Assembly: GCA_015064585.1 (NCBI GenBank)
Contig: SVRY01000015.1
Location: 1-53,034, forward strand
DNA: 53,034 nt
Reading direction: 5' to 3'
From: Oscillospiraceae bacterium
Lineage (GTDB): Bacteria > Bacillota > Clostridia > Oscillospirales > CAG-272
The notes below the pieces were generated by a model. The model saw only the letters and a program-made list of their open reading frames with translations, was not told the DNA's origin and ran no database searches. Shown here piece by piece: positions 16,616-27,211 of this stretch (its first letter is position 1; every line of letters begins with the position of its first letter). A program made the position numbers and the translations under genes.

Positions 16616-18511
16616 TTATTTTGTCAATTCTTCCATTTCTTCATACAGCGCCATAAGCCGCTCTTCCAATCCCTCTTTTTCTTCGGAAAGAGCCATGAGC
16701 TTTACATGATCGGTGGCGCACGCCGCTTCCTCTTCTTCAATTTCGGTTAAGCGCGCCTCGATCTTTTCGGTTTCCTCGGCATTTAACTTAATGCGCCGCT
16801 CCAGCTTTTTTGCCTCGGAGCGTTGACGTTTGCTCTCCAAATACTGCTCCTTGCCCGACTGTACGGGCGCGGGAGCATTTTCTTTTTCCCCTGTCGACAA
16901 AAGGTGATTCTTGCAGTAGCCAAGACACTCTTCATAGCTTCCCATAAAATCAAGGGGAGCGCCGTTTTTCGGATAATGAAAATCCAAAATACGGGTAGCC
17001 AGCTTTTTCACGAGATAACGGTCATGTGAAACCACGATCATAGTGCCGTCATACTTTTCAAGTGCATCCTCCAACACTTCTCTTGTGGGAATATCCAGGT
17101 GGTTGGTGGGCTCGTCAAGAATCAGCAGATTGCATTCCGAAAGCGACAGACGGCAAAGGGTCAGTCTTGCCCGTTCCCCGCCCGAAAGCACCGAAACAGT
17201 CTTGCCCACATCATCTCCCGAAAACCCGAACACTGCAAGGGCTGTGCGGATCTCGGTCATGGTCATATGGGAATAGGTGTCCCACAAACTGTCAAGCACG
17301 GTATCTGAGGCATTCAGCTTTTGGTTTTCCTGATCATAATATCCAAGGGTCACATTGTATCCGAATTCATATTTACCGCTATCCTGCAAAAGAGTGCCTG
17401 TAAGGATCTTCAGCAGGGTGGATTTTCCGCACCCATTGGGCCCCAGAATAAACAAACGGTCTTTTTTGCGCACAAGGGCAGAAAGATCCGAAAAAAGCGT
17501 TTTTTCGCCGTAGGACTTGCAAAGATCCCGTATAGTCAGCACCTCATTGCCGCTTTCAATGCCGCGATGAAAGGAAAGAGAGGCGGTGCGAGGCGCGTTT
17601 TCGGGCCGATCCACCCGTTCCATTTTATCAAGCATCTTTTGTCTGGATTCGGCGGCAATGATGTTGCGCTCCCTGTTCCAACGGCGCTGCTGCTCAATAT
17701 AAGCCTCTATTCTGGCAATTTCCTTTTGCTGATTGCGGTAGTGCTTTTCCTGCACTTCTCTGTCCTTCTTCTTCTTTTCGGTAAAAACAGAATAATTTCC
17801 GTTATACAGTTTTCCGTGCTTATTTTCAATATCCAAGATCTTATTTGTCACGCGGTCCAGAAAATAACGGTCGTGAGACACGGTAATAACAGTGCCCGGA
17901 TATTGGGAAAGATGATCCTCCAGCCAAAACAATGTATCGGTATCCAAATGGTTGGTGGGCTCGTCCAAAATGAGAATATCGGGGCGGGCATACAATACCC
18001 GCGCCAACGCAAGTCTTGTTTTTTGTCCTCCCGAAAGGCACTCTACCGATAGGTCATGCATATTGTCGGGAAACCCAAGCGAACGCAAAATGCTCTTGCA
18101 TCTGCCTCTGAATTCAAATCCTCCCTCTTTGGTAAAACGCTCCAGCAGGGAGGTATATTCCCTCGCCGCCCATTCGGTGCCCTTTTCCATTTCCTTTTGC
18201 AGTTCTTCCAGCCGTTTCTCCGTGCGGATCAAAGCTGTGTAGCAAGCAAGCATGGATTCGCTGACGCTTCCCCCGCCCTCAGCGGCTGCATTCTGCTCCA
18301 GCATGGAAAGGGTGGCATCTTTTGCAACAAATACCTGTCCCGCGCTTGCCTGCATCCTGCCGTCGATGATCTTTAACAGCGTGGATTTGCCCGCGCCGTT
18401 GACTCCCACTATCCCCAATCGGTCTCCCTTTTCAACGCTGAATGTTATATCTTCTATAATCACATCGGTGCCGTACGCCCAGCCGATGCCGTCACAACCA
18501 AGTACTATCAT
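16616..18511 (-). CDS. ABC-F family ATP-binding protein
   Basis: A 631-residue soluble protein with two ABC ATPase domains and no membrane part. Walker A motifs are GVNGAGKST (about 36) and GPNGCGKST (about 360). Signatures are LSGGQKTRLALARVL and LSGGERARLTLCRLSL, with Walker B LILDEPTNHLD in both halves. The inter-domain linker carries the charged helical arm (about 240-300), and a C-terminal coiled coil spans about 560-631. ABC-F proteins act on the ribosome as translation factors; some protect it from antibiotics. The overall layout fits housekeeping types such as YdiF/Uup more than a resistance factor, but sequence alone does not settle this. It has its own sigma-A promoter. Confidence 0.92.
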   Translation of the reverse strand: MIVLGCDGIGWAYGTDVIIEDITFSVEKGDRLGIVGVNGAGKSTLLKIIDGRMQASAGQVFVAKDATLSMLEQNAAAEGGGSVSESMLACYTALIRTEKRLEELQKEMEKGTEWAAREYTSLLERFTKEGGFEFRGRCKSILRSLGFPDNMHDLSVECLSGGQKTRLALARVLYARPDILILDEPTNHLDTDTLFWLEDHLSQYPGTVITVSHDRYFLDRVTNKILDIENKHGKLYNGNYSVFTEKKKKDREVQEKHYRNQQKEIARIEAYIEQQRRWNRERNIIAAESRQKMLDKMERVDRPENAPRTASLSFHRGIESGNEVLTIRDLCKSYGEKTLFSDLSALVRKKDRLFILGPNGCGKSTLLKILTGTLLQDSGKYEFGYNVTLGYYDQENQKLNASDTVLDSLWDTYSHMTMTEIRTALAVFGFSGDDVGKTVSVLSGGERARLTLCRLSLSECNLLILDEPTNHLDIPTREVLEDALEKYDGTMIVVSHDRYLVKKLATRILDFHYPKNGAPLDFMGSYEECLGYCKNHLLSTGEKENAPAPVQSGKEQYLESKRQRSEAKKLERRIKLNAEETEKIEARLTEIEEEEAACATDHVKLMALSEEKEGLEERLMALYEEMEELTK

Positions 18512-18543
18512 TCAAATCCTCTTCTAAGTTAACAATTGAAATC

Positions 18544-18572
18544 ATTGTATCATAAACAGTTCCCTCTGTCAA
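18544..18572 (-). promoter_or_regulatory. Sigma-A promoter of the ABC-F gene
   Basis: Minus-strand TTGACA (18572-18567), 17 bases, TACAAT (18549-18544). It gives a short leader of about 25 bases. Confidence 0.85.
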
Positions 18573-18678
18573 CCGTGAGATTTGGCGGTATATTCCAAAA
18601 CATTGGAATATGTAGCATAAATTTTCCAAATGTGAGAAGAATAAAAAGGAAAATATTTGTTACAAACAGGAGAAGGAC

Positions 18679-21600
18679 ATGAAGGATAAACGCGCATTGC
18701 ACCGCCTGCAAAAGGAATTTGCAAATCACGACGGGCTGTATCTGTGGGAAATGAATTTTGCCTCGGCACACAAGAATCAATACTTAAAAAGCCGCAAAGG
18801 AAGGGCTCTTCAACAACGCATCGGAAATGCCTTGTGTAAAGCAGATACAAATTTGTCAATTGATCTAACCCAAATCCTGACTTTGGAAAACAACCGCCAT
18901 GCCTACAGCGAAAAAGATTTTTCAGCTCTGGGGGATGCCATCACGCTTTCCCTGCTACATTATATCGTAGAAGAAAAGGACACTACGGAACGAAAAGAGC
19001 ACTTTGCCTTTTCTGAAAAGGTTTTCCGTGCCCTTTCCTTGCTCGATCTGAAAAAGCTGTACGAAGAGCTTTCTGTATTGCATCAAGCACTCCTACAGCA
19101 CAACCCCCATCAATACCGAAAACTGGATGACCATTCCCGCTTGGCTGTACGGCAAGAGGTGCTTCGCTTTGCCAAACAAAGAGGGCTTTCGGAAAGGGAT
19201 GCCGTAGGACAGTACACCAAGGAAAAGCCAACTCCCAATACTGCCCTGCGCTGCCGCATTGCTCTTTGCTTCTTTTTCTTCCTTGGTATTCTGCTCTTTG
19301 CCGCCGCATGGATACTGTGCGGTATATGGCAGGGCATTCTTCTCCTGCTGCCCTGCTTTGCTCTTTCTCTGTATATCACCCAAAGCTTATTACTGCGTAT
19401 ATTCCCTCCCATCCCCGTCTATTCCTTAAAAGCGGGTCCGATTCCCGAAAGTGCCACCGTTTTGGTGATCATCACCGCTCTTTTTTCGGGCAAAGAGGGG
19501 GATAACGAGTTGTTTTCACGTTTACGCAAGTATTACTTTCGAAACAAAGGAAAAAATATACGTTTCGGTATCCTTGCCGATCTGCCCGAAAGCAGCTCTG
19601 CCGAAGACAGCAAGGATGCAAAGATTCTCCAAAATGCCAAAGACCAATTAAAACATCTCCAAGCAGAATGCGGCGATCATTTCTGCCTTTTCATCAGAAG
19701 CCGCCAAAAATCGTTTTCCGAAGGAAGCTATATGGGATGGGAACGCAAGCGGGGAGCGATCTTAGAGCTATGCCGTGCCGCCCGTGGAAAAAGCCATAGC
19801 TTTCTTTATATGAGCGACAGTCAGCCAGATCTGACACGGTTTCGCTATATCATCACGCTGGATGCCGACACCGAATTATCCATGGGATCGGTAAGCGAAC
19901 TGGTGCACACCATGCTGCATCCCGAAAACAGACCAAAGATCAAAAACGGTATTGTAGTTTCGGGATACGGCGTTCTCCAGCCCCGCATGACAGCTTCTTT
20001 GATCTCCGCAGGCAAGAGTCTTTTTTCGGTGTTACAAACAGGCAGCGGCGGCAAAGACAGCTATGAAGGAGCGGCAGGAGATTTTGACCAAAACACTTTC
20101 GGCAAGAGCGGCTTTTGCGGCAAGGGTATTTTCGATATCGATGCATTCTTAGAAACCCTTGACAACGCCTACCCCGATGAAAGGATACTCAGCCACGATT
20201 TACTGGAAAGCACCCGCCTTCGCTGCGGTGCTCTGACTGCCAAGACCTTCACCGACTCGGTTCCCCAAGGGCCGCTTGCCTTTTACAAGCGGCAGCACCG
20301 CTGGATGCGCGGTGACCTGCAGTCCCTCCCCTTTTCTTTTCGGTATCATGTAAACGCAAGCGGAAAGCGCATTCAAAATAATATTGACCTGCCGGCGCGG
20401 CTCATGATCTGGCGCAATATCTTGGTACTCTTACGCCCTGTTTTTTGCTTTGCCGCCATTGTCTCAGCACTGTTTTTGCCGCCTTTTCAAGCTTATTTTA
20501 CCTTTCTTTTTGCCATACTGCACTTACTCATTCCGTTTATCAAAACACTGCTGTTTTCGGTTCGCAACGCCGGGCGGCGCTTTTATTCCGCAGTAGTACA
20601 AGGTATTTGGCAGGCATTTTTAGATATGCTTTACAACCTGGCAGGGCTTACAGAAACTGCCTGCCTGCATTTGGATGCTGTTTTACGTTCAACATTTCGC
20701 ATGACTGTGACCAAAAAGCACCTATTACAGTGGGTCACCGCCGATCACATGGAACGCGGCACCAAAAACAGTCTTGCCGCTTATATGACCGGCATGTGGA
20801 AAAGCATTGTCATCGGCATACTGTTTATTGTGTTTGCCCCCGGTGGATTGCTCACGCTTTTCGGTGTGCTCACTTTTCTCTTTCCCTTTGTCGGCTATCT
20901 GATCTCCCGCCCCTTCAAAGAGAGAAAGCAGATCAGCCAGTCAGATAAACAACAGCTGATTTCCTACGCAAAAGATACTTTTGGTTATTACACTGCCTTT
21001 GTCACCGAAGCGACTCATCATCTGCCCCCTGATAATTATCAGTTTTCGCCGGTGGCAGTCCTTGCCGAGCGCACCTCTCCCACCAATATCGCCATGTACC
21101 TTCTCTCTTGCCTTGCCGCTGTCGACCTTGACTTTATTACGCCCGATGAACTGTATATGCGTCTTTCCAAAACACTTTTTACCCTCACAGATCTGCCTAA
21201 ATACAAAGGACACCTTTATAACTGGTACAGCACCAAAACGCTGGACGTTATCGGTATGCCATATATATCAACAGTGGACAGCGGAAACTTTATTACAGCA
21301 CTGTCAACACTGCAACAAGGACTTTTGGAATATGTTCATATCGAGCCCCGTCTGTATGCGCTTTTGCCCGAAATCAAAAATCTGATCGCCAATTGTGACT
21401 TTACCTTTCTTTATAACAAAAACCGTCATCTTTTCTGTATCGGATATGACCCCGTAAACGAAACCGCTTCGGAGAACTGTTACGATCTGTATATGAGTGA
21501 ATCGCGTACCACCTCCTATTATCTGATTGCCAAAGGGATCGTGGAAAAGGAACACTGGCAGTATCTGGGGCGGCCGCTGATCAAAAGCGAAGGGCATATG

Positions 21601-24600
21601 GGAATGGCAAGCTGGTCGGGCACCAGCTTTGAATACTTTATGCCAAGACTGTTGCTGCCCGCGCCCCGCAACTCTCTTTCCTATGAATGTCTCGGATACG
21701 CCCTTTTTGAACAGGTACACGATGACCATAACGGACTTTGGGGCAGATCCGAATCGGGATACTACGCCTTTGACAATGATATGAACTACCAGTACAAAGC
21801 CTTCGGCGCCCATACCCTTGCGCTGGATCCGCACAGTTTGCAAAACGATGTTTTAGCACCCTATGCCTGCTTTTTAACCCTTCCCATGTCGATAGATCTG
21901 CCTTTAAAAAATTTAAAAAGAATGCAGAGCGAAGATATGTACGGTCCTTACGGCTTTTATGAAGCCATCGATTACACCCCCTCCCGCGTGGGCAAAGGGC
22001 ATGGTGTGGTGCGCAGTTACATGGCACATCATGTGGGCATGACCATTATTGCCTGTGCCAATGCCGTAAAGGACGATCTGTTTGTGAAGCGTTTTATGCG
22101 CGAAAATGAAACCGATGCAGCAGATGAACTGCTCATGGAACGCATTCCTGTCAACACGCCCATTGCCCGCAAACTGCGCCGCCGCCCTACTCCCCCTTCC
22201 CATGGAAAAAGAGTTCTGATGCCCGAGGATTTTACCAAACAGCAGGATACAGCACTGCCCCGCACAGCATCGCTCTTTGCCCACAACATGACACTATTGG
22301 CAAGTGCCGACGGCGGTCTTTCTCTCATGGCGGAAAACAACGCGCTGACCTATCCCTTTTTTGACAGCAAAATGTCTCAAAGGGGCATTCGCCTGCTTGT
22401 AAAAACCGATCACGGCATACTGGATGCCCTCAACTGCCCCGGCGGTAAATTCGGCAGATATGAAGATGCCCTTGTATACGCCGCCAAGCGTGACGGTATC
22501 TCCTATCAAACCGCTTTCACCGCTTCAGGCGATCTGCCGCTGATCTCTATGCAGTTATCCATGGAAGGAGATTTTCAAAGTGCCGAACCGATGCTGCTTT
22601 CGGAGGTGATCCTATCCCGTACTGCCGACTGGGAAGGACATCCGAACTATACGGGTTTGTTTGTGCAGTGCCAATATCTGGCGCAGGATCATGCGCTGGT
22701 TTTTAGACGCAGACCTAAAAAAGAAAACGAAAAGCCCTTTTATTTTCTGATCACTTTGGAAGGCGGCGGCTTTGATTTCATTGCAAGACGGGATGCCGCT
22801 CTGCCTCCTATGTACGGCGAAGAAGATATTCATGGTCTGTTTGAACGCAGTTTTGACAACAAAGACGGTCAATGCATCATGCCCTTTTTTGCCCTTCGGC
22901 GCCCCTCCGAGTGCCCATCAGGCAAATTTGCGGTGGAATTTCTATTTTCAGCCGGAGAAGACATCGATTTCCTTCTGAAATCCATCCGTACCCTGCGCCA
23001 ACAAAGGAAAACGACCCTGGGCGCTCTGATCAGCAAAAGCTATACCGAGCGCACCAAAAACCGTCTTTTGTCATCCGGCTACGATCTTTCGCTGATCCGC
23101 TATGAACAGCTTATTCTCTCATCCCTTTTATACAGCACAACAAAAGAACCCGATCGCCTTGTATCCACCTGCAGCGACCTGTTTTGGCGCCACGGTATTT
23201 CTGCAGACCTTCCCATGATAGCTCTCTTATTCCCCAAAGACCCGCTTTGCGACAATGTGAAACGCATCCTTTCCGGCTTTTTGCGCACACAAAAGTATCT
23301 GAGCTATGGCAACATCCGCTTCGATCTGCTTTTGTTCTATGAAGAAACCGAACAGTATGCCTGCCCCGGCCGTTCCTTCCTTACTTCGCTTGTCACCGAA
23401 ACGGTGGGAGAGGGTGTTTTTGGCAGAAAGGGCGGCGTTCACCTTCTCACCGACAGGGACACCCAAAACGCCGCAGAATATCGCTGCCCCATTTTTCTAA
23501 AGTTGGATCGAGATACGGTCTTTGAAAAAGCCGTCAGCTCCCACTTCAAAAACCATCCGCGGAAAAATGAAATGCCCATCATCCAAAAGCCCTCCATTCC
23601 AACCAAAGAAGCCAAACATTCCTTACTGTCACTGGCAAGCGGCAGTTTTACCGAAAAAGGATACCGTGTCAATAAACAGCGCTGTTCTCTGCCCCAAAGC
23701 CGCATTTACTGCTCGCATCAATTCGGAACGCTTTTAACGCACAACAGTTTAGGCGTGACTTATTTCAGAAACGCTTCCGAATTTTCCCTCACGCGCCGCA
23801 CCCCTGATCCCTTGCTGGATCTGGACGCAGAAAAACTGCTTATGAAAGTAAACGATCTGACCTTTGATCTTTGCGCCGCCGCCCACACCGTGGATTTCAC
23901 CCCCGCCTGTGCTGTCTATACAGGAAATGCAAATGACATTCAATACGAATTAAAGGTCGGATGCGATGCTAAGTTTCCTGTGAAAATCCTTGTTTTAACC
24001 CTATCCAACACAGGAGAAAACAGTATTTTTCCCCTCTTTTCCTATCAAATCAAACCGGATTTGGGCAAAAGCCGCTGTATTCGAAAAAAAACAGAGGAAG
24101 ATACCGTATTTTACCGCAGTTTGGATACCCTTTTTGCAAGGGAGGAATTCGGAATATATCAAAGCTCTCTGCATTTGCCAAGCGAAATAAAACCGGGCGA
24201 AACAAAAGTTTGCCATTTCCTGCTGGGGGTCATCAACTACCGAAACGACCGCTCCTATTATGTGCCCCGAGAAAAGCTGTCCACCCCTGAAAATGCCCTT
24301 TTGGCACTGGAAAACTACAAAGAAGGCTATCAAAAACTGCTTGGCAAATGGAAACTTGCCACCGTCTCACCTGCGCTTGATCTGATGTTCAATGAATATA
24401 TTCCTTACCAGACCCTGACCTCCCGCATCTTTGCGCGCACAGGTTTTTACCAGTCGGGCGGCGCTTACGGTTTTCGTGACCAATTGCAGGACTGCGTAAA
24501 TATGCTTCCCATCGATCCCGATCTTGCGGCAAGGCAGATTTTACGCTGTGCCACGCGGCAGTACGCCGAGGGAGATGTTCAACACTGGTGGCACGAAAGC

Positions 24601-25764
24601 ATCGACGGACCCCACGGTATGCGTACCCGCTGTTCGGACGATCTGCTGTGGCTCCCCTACGCAGTATCGGAATATGTCAGCCACACAGGGAATCTTCAAA
24701 TTCTTGACCGAAAACTGCCCTACCTTTCCTCCCCGCCCCTTCGGCAGGAAGAAGAGGAACGGTATGAAAAACCAAGTATCACCGCACATCGAGAAAGCTT
24801 AAAACTGCACTGCCTCAGGGCAATGGATCTTGTACTGCAAAGAAAGGGAGCGCACGGACTGCCGCTATTCGGCAGCGGTGATTGGAATGATGGCATGAAT
24901 GCAGTGGGCAAGGAAGGAAAAGGCGAAAGTGTATGGCTCGGTATGTTTTTGGTTTTGGTATTGGAACGTTTCTGCGCAGTCTGCCCCCTTTCGGAGCAAG
25001 ACCGAAAACGCTATACGGCACAGGCAAAACAAATGCGAAAGATCCTTTTGGACTGCTTTGAAAACGATCGGTTTCTGCGCGGTTATTTCGATGACGGAAG
25101 TCCTCTTGGATCAGAGAACAATGCAGAATGCAAAATTGATATTCTTCCGCAGGCATTTTCCGCGTTTCTGTTTCCCCATGACCGCCGCAGTCATATTGCC
25201 CTTGCTACAGCGAAGCGGTATCTGTATGATAAAGAAGCGCGCATCCTGAAGCTTTTCACGCCTGCTTTTGATGTAAGCACCCCAAATCCGGGATATATCC
25301 GCGGATATTTGCCGGGCATTCGGGAGAACGGCGGACAATATACCCACGGCGCCATGTGGGGTGCTCTTGGATTCTTTGCAATCGGCATGGCAGACGAAGG
25401 ATATACGGTTCTTTGCGGAAGCAATCCCGCCGCCCGCTGTCTGATCCCCTCTCTCTCAGCGAAATACCGCTTGGAACCCTATGCGCTGGCAGGCGATATT
25501 TATGCAGGTCCCCAAGCGGGCAGAGGCGGCTGGAGCCAATATACAGGGGCTGCGGGATGGTTTTATACAGCCGTACTCAAAGGCATGCTGGGATATCGGT
25601 GCATTGCGGGAAAAATAACCCTTTGCCCCCGTCTGCCTTCCGCACTGCCATCGGTCACTCTTAAGATCGAGCAGGACGGAACAATGATCTCACGCACCCT
25701 GCAACGGGAAAACGGCTGTGACCAACCCATCGAAGTTTCCTTTTCATCCTCATCTCCTCTATGA
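18679..25764 (+). CDS. Cyclic beta-1,2-glucan synthase-like enzyme (GT84-GH189-GH94 layout)
   Basis: A 2361-residue membrane enzyme. A helical N-terminal part and two membrane segments (about 195-240) precede a family-84 glycosyltransferase with ITLDADTELSMGS (about 392), FGKSGFCGKGIFD, LSHDLLESTRLRCG and QHRWMRGDLQSLPF (about 540). More membrane segments follow (about 585-760). A middle glucoamylase-like domain (about 780-1130: TVDSGNF, SESRTTSYYLIAKG, WSGTSFEYFMPRL) matches the part that closes the ring in these enzymes. After beta-sandwich regions comes a GH94 phosphorylase domain with GAYGFRDQLQD (about 1925) and GSGDWNDGMN (about 2065), which trims chain length. Proteobacterial ChvB/NdvB/Cgs are about 2800 residues, so this is a shorter version. 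It appears to be a single-gene unit; no export gene (NdvA-like) lies nearby. Confidence 0.92.
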   Translation: MKDKRALHRLQKEFANHDGLYLWEMNFASAHKNQYLKSRKGRALQQRIGNALCKADTNLSIDLTQILTLENNRHAYSEKDFSALGDAITLSLLHYIVEEKDTTERKEHFAFSEKVFRALSLLDLKKLYEELSVLHQALLQHNPHQYRKLDDHSRLAVRQEVLRFAKQRGLSERDAVGQYTKEKPTPNTALRCRIALCFFFFLGILLFAAAWILCGIWQGILLLLPCFALSLYITQSLLLRIFPPIPVYSLKAGPIPESATVLVIITALFSGKEGDNELFSRLRKYYFRNKGKNIRFGILADLPESSSAEDSKDAKILQNAKDQLKHLQAECGDHFCLFIRSRQKSFSEGSYMGWERKRGAILELCRAARGKSHSFLYMSDSQPDLTRFRYIITLDADTELSMGSVSELVHTMLHPENRPKIKNGIVVSGYGVLQPRMTASLISAGKSLFSVLQTGSGGKDSYEGAAGDFDQNTFGKSGFCGKGIFDIDAFLETLDNAYPDERILSHDLLESTRLRCGALTAKTFTDSVPQGPLAFYKRQHRWMRGDLQSLPFSFRYHVNASGKRIQNNIDLPARLMIWRNILVLLRPVFCFAAIVSALFLPPFQAYFTFLFAILHLLIPFIKTLLFSVRNAGRRFYSAVVQGIWQAFLDMLYNLAGLTETACLHLDAVLRSTFRMTVTKKHLLQWVTADHMERGTKNSLAAYMTGMWKSIVIGILFIVFAPGGLLTLFGVLTFLFPFVGYLISRPFKERKQISQSDKQQLISYAKDTFGYYTAFVTEATHHLPPDNYQFSPVAVLAERTSPTNIAMYLLSCLAAVDLDFITPDELYMRLSKTLFTLTDLPKYKGHLYNWYSTKTLDVIGMPYISTVDSGNFITALSTLQQGLLEYVHIEPRLYALLPEIKNLIANCDFTFLYNKNRHLFCIGYDPVNETASENCYDLYMSESRTTSYYLIAKGIVEKEHWQYLGRPLIKSEGHMGMASWSGTSFEYFMPRLLLPAPRNSLSYECLGYALFEQVHDDHNGLWGRSESGYYAFDNDMNYQYKAFGAHTLALDPHSLQNDVLAPYACFLTLPMSIDLPLKNLKRMQSEDMYGPYGFYEAIDYTPSRVGKGHGVVRSYMAHHVGMTIIACANAVKDDLFVKRFMRENETDAADELLMERIPVNTPIARKLRRRPTPPSHGKRVLMPEDFTKQQDTALPRTASLFAHNMTLLASADGGLSLMAENNALTYPFFDSKMSQRGIRLLVKTDHGILDALNCPGGKFGRYEDALVYAAKRDGISYQTAFTASGDLPLISMQLSMEGDFQSAEPMLLSEVILSRTADWEGHPNYTGLFVQCQYLAQDHALVFRRRPKKENEKPFYFLITLEGGGFDFIARRDAALPPMYGEEDIHGLFERSFDNKDGQCIMPFFALRRPSECPSGKFAVEFLFSAGEDIDFLLKSIRTLRQQRKTTLGALISKSYTERTKNRLLSSGYDLSLIRYEQLILSSLLYSTTKEPDRLVSTCSDLFWRHGISADLPMIALLFPKDPLCDNVKRILSGFLRTQKYLSYGNIRFDLLLFYEETEQYACPGRSFLTSLVTETVGEGVFGRKGGVHLLTDRDTQNAAEYRCPIFLKLDRDTVFEKAVSSHFKNHPRKNEMPIIQKPSIPTKEAKHSLLSLASGSFTEKGYRVNKQRCSLPQSRIYCSHQFGTLLTHNSLGVTYFRNASEFSLTRRTPDPLLDLDAEKLLMKVNDLTFDLCAAAHTVDFTPACAVYTGNANDIQYELKVGCDAKFPVKILVLTLSNTGENSIFPLFSYQIKPDLGKSRCIRKKTEEDTVFYRSLDTLFAREEFGIYQSSLHLPSEIKPGETKVCHFLLGVINYRNDRSYYVPREKLSTPENALLALENYKEGYQKLLGKWKLATVSPALDLMFNEYIPYQTLTSRIFARTGFYQSGGAYGFRDQLQDCVNMLPIDPDLAARQILRCATRQYAEGDVQHWWHESIDGPHGMRTRCSDDLLWLPYAVSEYVSHTGNLQILDRKLPYLSSPPLRQEEEERYEKPSITAHRESLKLHCLRAMDLVLQRKGAHGLPLFGSGDWNDGMNAVGKEGKGESVWLGMFLVLVLERFCAVCPLSEQDRKRYTAQAKQMRKILLDCFENDRFLRGYFDDGSPLGSENNAECKIDILPQAFSAFLFPHDRRSHIALATAKRYLYDKEARILKLFTPAFDVSTPNPGYIRGYLPGIRENGGQYTHGAMWGALGFFAIGMADEGYTVLCGSNPAARCLIPSLSAKYRLEPYALAGDIYAGPQAGRGGWSQYTGAAGWFYTAVLKGMLGYRCIAGKITLCPRLPSALPSVTLKIEQDGTMISRTLQRENGCDQPIEVSFSSSSPL

Positions 25765-25782
25765 TTTTTAGCATCCTATGTT

Positions 25783-25804
25783 GGGCGGCACCCCAAAGCC
25801 GCCC
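25783..25804 (+). terminator. Probable terminator after the glucan synthase gene
   Basis: GGGCGGC pairs with GCCGCCC around an 8-base loop, followed by a modest GTTTACTTACC tail. Stem is strong, tail is weak. Confidence 0.55.
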
Positions 25805-25840
25805 GTTTACTTACCTTTTCAAAAAATAATTCAAAAAACC

Positions 25841-25869
25841 TTGCAAAAAGAACGTATTTGGTGTAGAAT
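25841..25869 (+). promoter_or_regulatory. Sigma-A promoter of the ymfF-ymfH-lgt-folD operon
   Basis: TTGCAA (25841-25846), 17 bases, TAGAAT (25864-25869), 31 bases before the TTG start. Confidence 0.75.
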
Positions 25870-25900
25870 GGATATAAGAACCAAATAAAGGAGAAACACC

Positions 25901-27211
25901 TTGCACTTGATCCGTAAAGAACTGTATCCGGGAATCCATTTGAATATCCTGCCCGATTCCCGATTCAAAACAAATTATATATCATTTTCCTTCTTTACCG
26001 ACATGACAAGCGAAAATGCCGCCCCTTCCCATCTGCTTCCCATGGTGCTTGGCAGAGGCAGTCAAAACTATCCCGATCTGGGCGCCATCAACCGTGCCCT
26101 GGAACAGGTTTGGGACGGAACGCTTGACAGCGGTACAGGACGTTTGGGCGAAACGCGCGCCATCGGTTTTTCCGCCTGCTATCCCGACGACCGTTTTATT
26201 CCGGGTAGTGACTGCGTTGAAGATAAGACCTTAGATATCTTTTTTGATATCCTTTTGAATCCCAAAACCGAAAACGGCGTTTTTTCCAAGGAATACATCG
26301 AAAGCGAGAAAGAAAAGCTTTGCCAGCGCCTTGCCGCCATCAAAAACGCCAAGGGAAAATACGCCGCCCGCCGTGCCACCGAAGAGCTTTGCCGCGGCGA
26401 AGCCTATGGCACTTTGCCGGAGGGAACTGTCGAACAGGTAACGGCAATCACCGCCCAATCGCTGTTCGATTACTATCAAGAAATGCTCTCGGATTTCCCC
26501 ATTGAGATCTTTTATATCGGCAGAACCGATCCCGACCTGCTATACAGCAAGCTGTCGCTTCGCCTGTCAACCCTCTTTTGCCCCAAAAAGAGCGTCAAAG
26601 GCTCCCTTGTCATCCGCACTGCCCGGTCACAGCACCGTGTGGAAGAAACCCTGCCCTGCAAGCAAGGGCGGCTGTGTCTTGGGTTTCGCACGGGAACAGT
26701 ACTTTCCGACAAGGATTTTCCCGCCTTTGCTTTGATGAACGAAATACTGGGCGGTTCACCGATTTCTTTACTTTTTACCAATGTCAGAGAAAAGGAAAGC
26801 CTTTGCTACTACTGCACCTGCAGTCCCGACTCACTCAAAGGTATCCTGCTTATCTCTGCAGGCATTCGGGATGAAAACCGTAAAAAAGCAGAAAAAGCCA
26901 TCCTCAAGCAGGTGCACGCCATGCAAAACGGCAGCTTTACCGATGCCGATATGTCCGCCGCACTGCATACCATTGAAAGTGCACTGCTTGGTATTCGAGA
27001 CAGCCGCTCAACGCTTGAAAGCTACCTGGTGCGCCGCATTCTCACAGGCGTACAGACCGACCCCGAAACCTATCTTTTGGAACTGCGCAAAGTCACAAAA
27101 GAAGATATTATATTAGCGGCAAAGCGGCTCAGCCTTGACACGGTATACTATCTGAAGCCGGAGCCTGGAAAGGGGGATAACGATGATGGACTCGAAGACA
27201 ACGAAACCTAA
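25901..27211 (+). CDS. ymfF: M16 peptidase-like protein YmfF (catalytically inactive partner)
   Basis: A 436-residue M16 (pitrilysin) family protein starting at a TTG with AAAGGAG eight bases upstream. The place of the zinc motif HxxEH is taken by HLLPM in SHLLPMVLGRGSQNYPD, so it should not be catalytic. The C-terminal half keeps the M16 fold (FALMNEILGGSPISLLFTNV, REKESLCYYC). It overlaps ymfH by 29 bases, matching the YmfF/YmfH pair of Bacillus, which is linked with maturation of the 5-aminopentanol modification on EF-P. The likely unit is an inactive/active heterodimer. Confidence 0.85.
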   Translation: MHLIRKELYPGIHLNILPDSRFKTNYISFSFFTDMTSENAAPSHLLPMVLGRGSQNYPDLGAINRALEQVWDGTLDSGTGRLGETRAIGFSACYPDDRFIPGSDCVEDKTLDIFFDILLNPKTENGVFSKEYIESEKEKLCQRLAAIKNAKGKYAARRATEELCRGEAYGTLPEGTVEQVTAITAQSLFDYYQEMLSDFPIEIFYIGRTDPDLLYSKLSLRLSTLFCPKKSVKGSLVIRTARSQHRVEETLPCKQGRLCLGFRTGTVLSDKDFPAFALMNEILGGSPISLLFTNVREKESLCYYCTCSPDSLKGILLISAGIRDENRKKAEKAILKQVHAMQNGSFTDADMSAALHTIESALLGIRDSRSTLESYLVRRILTGVQTDPETYLLELRKVTKEDIILAAKRLSLDTVYYLKPEPGKGDNDDGLEDNET

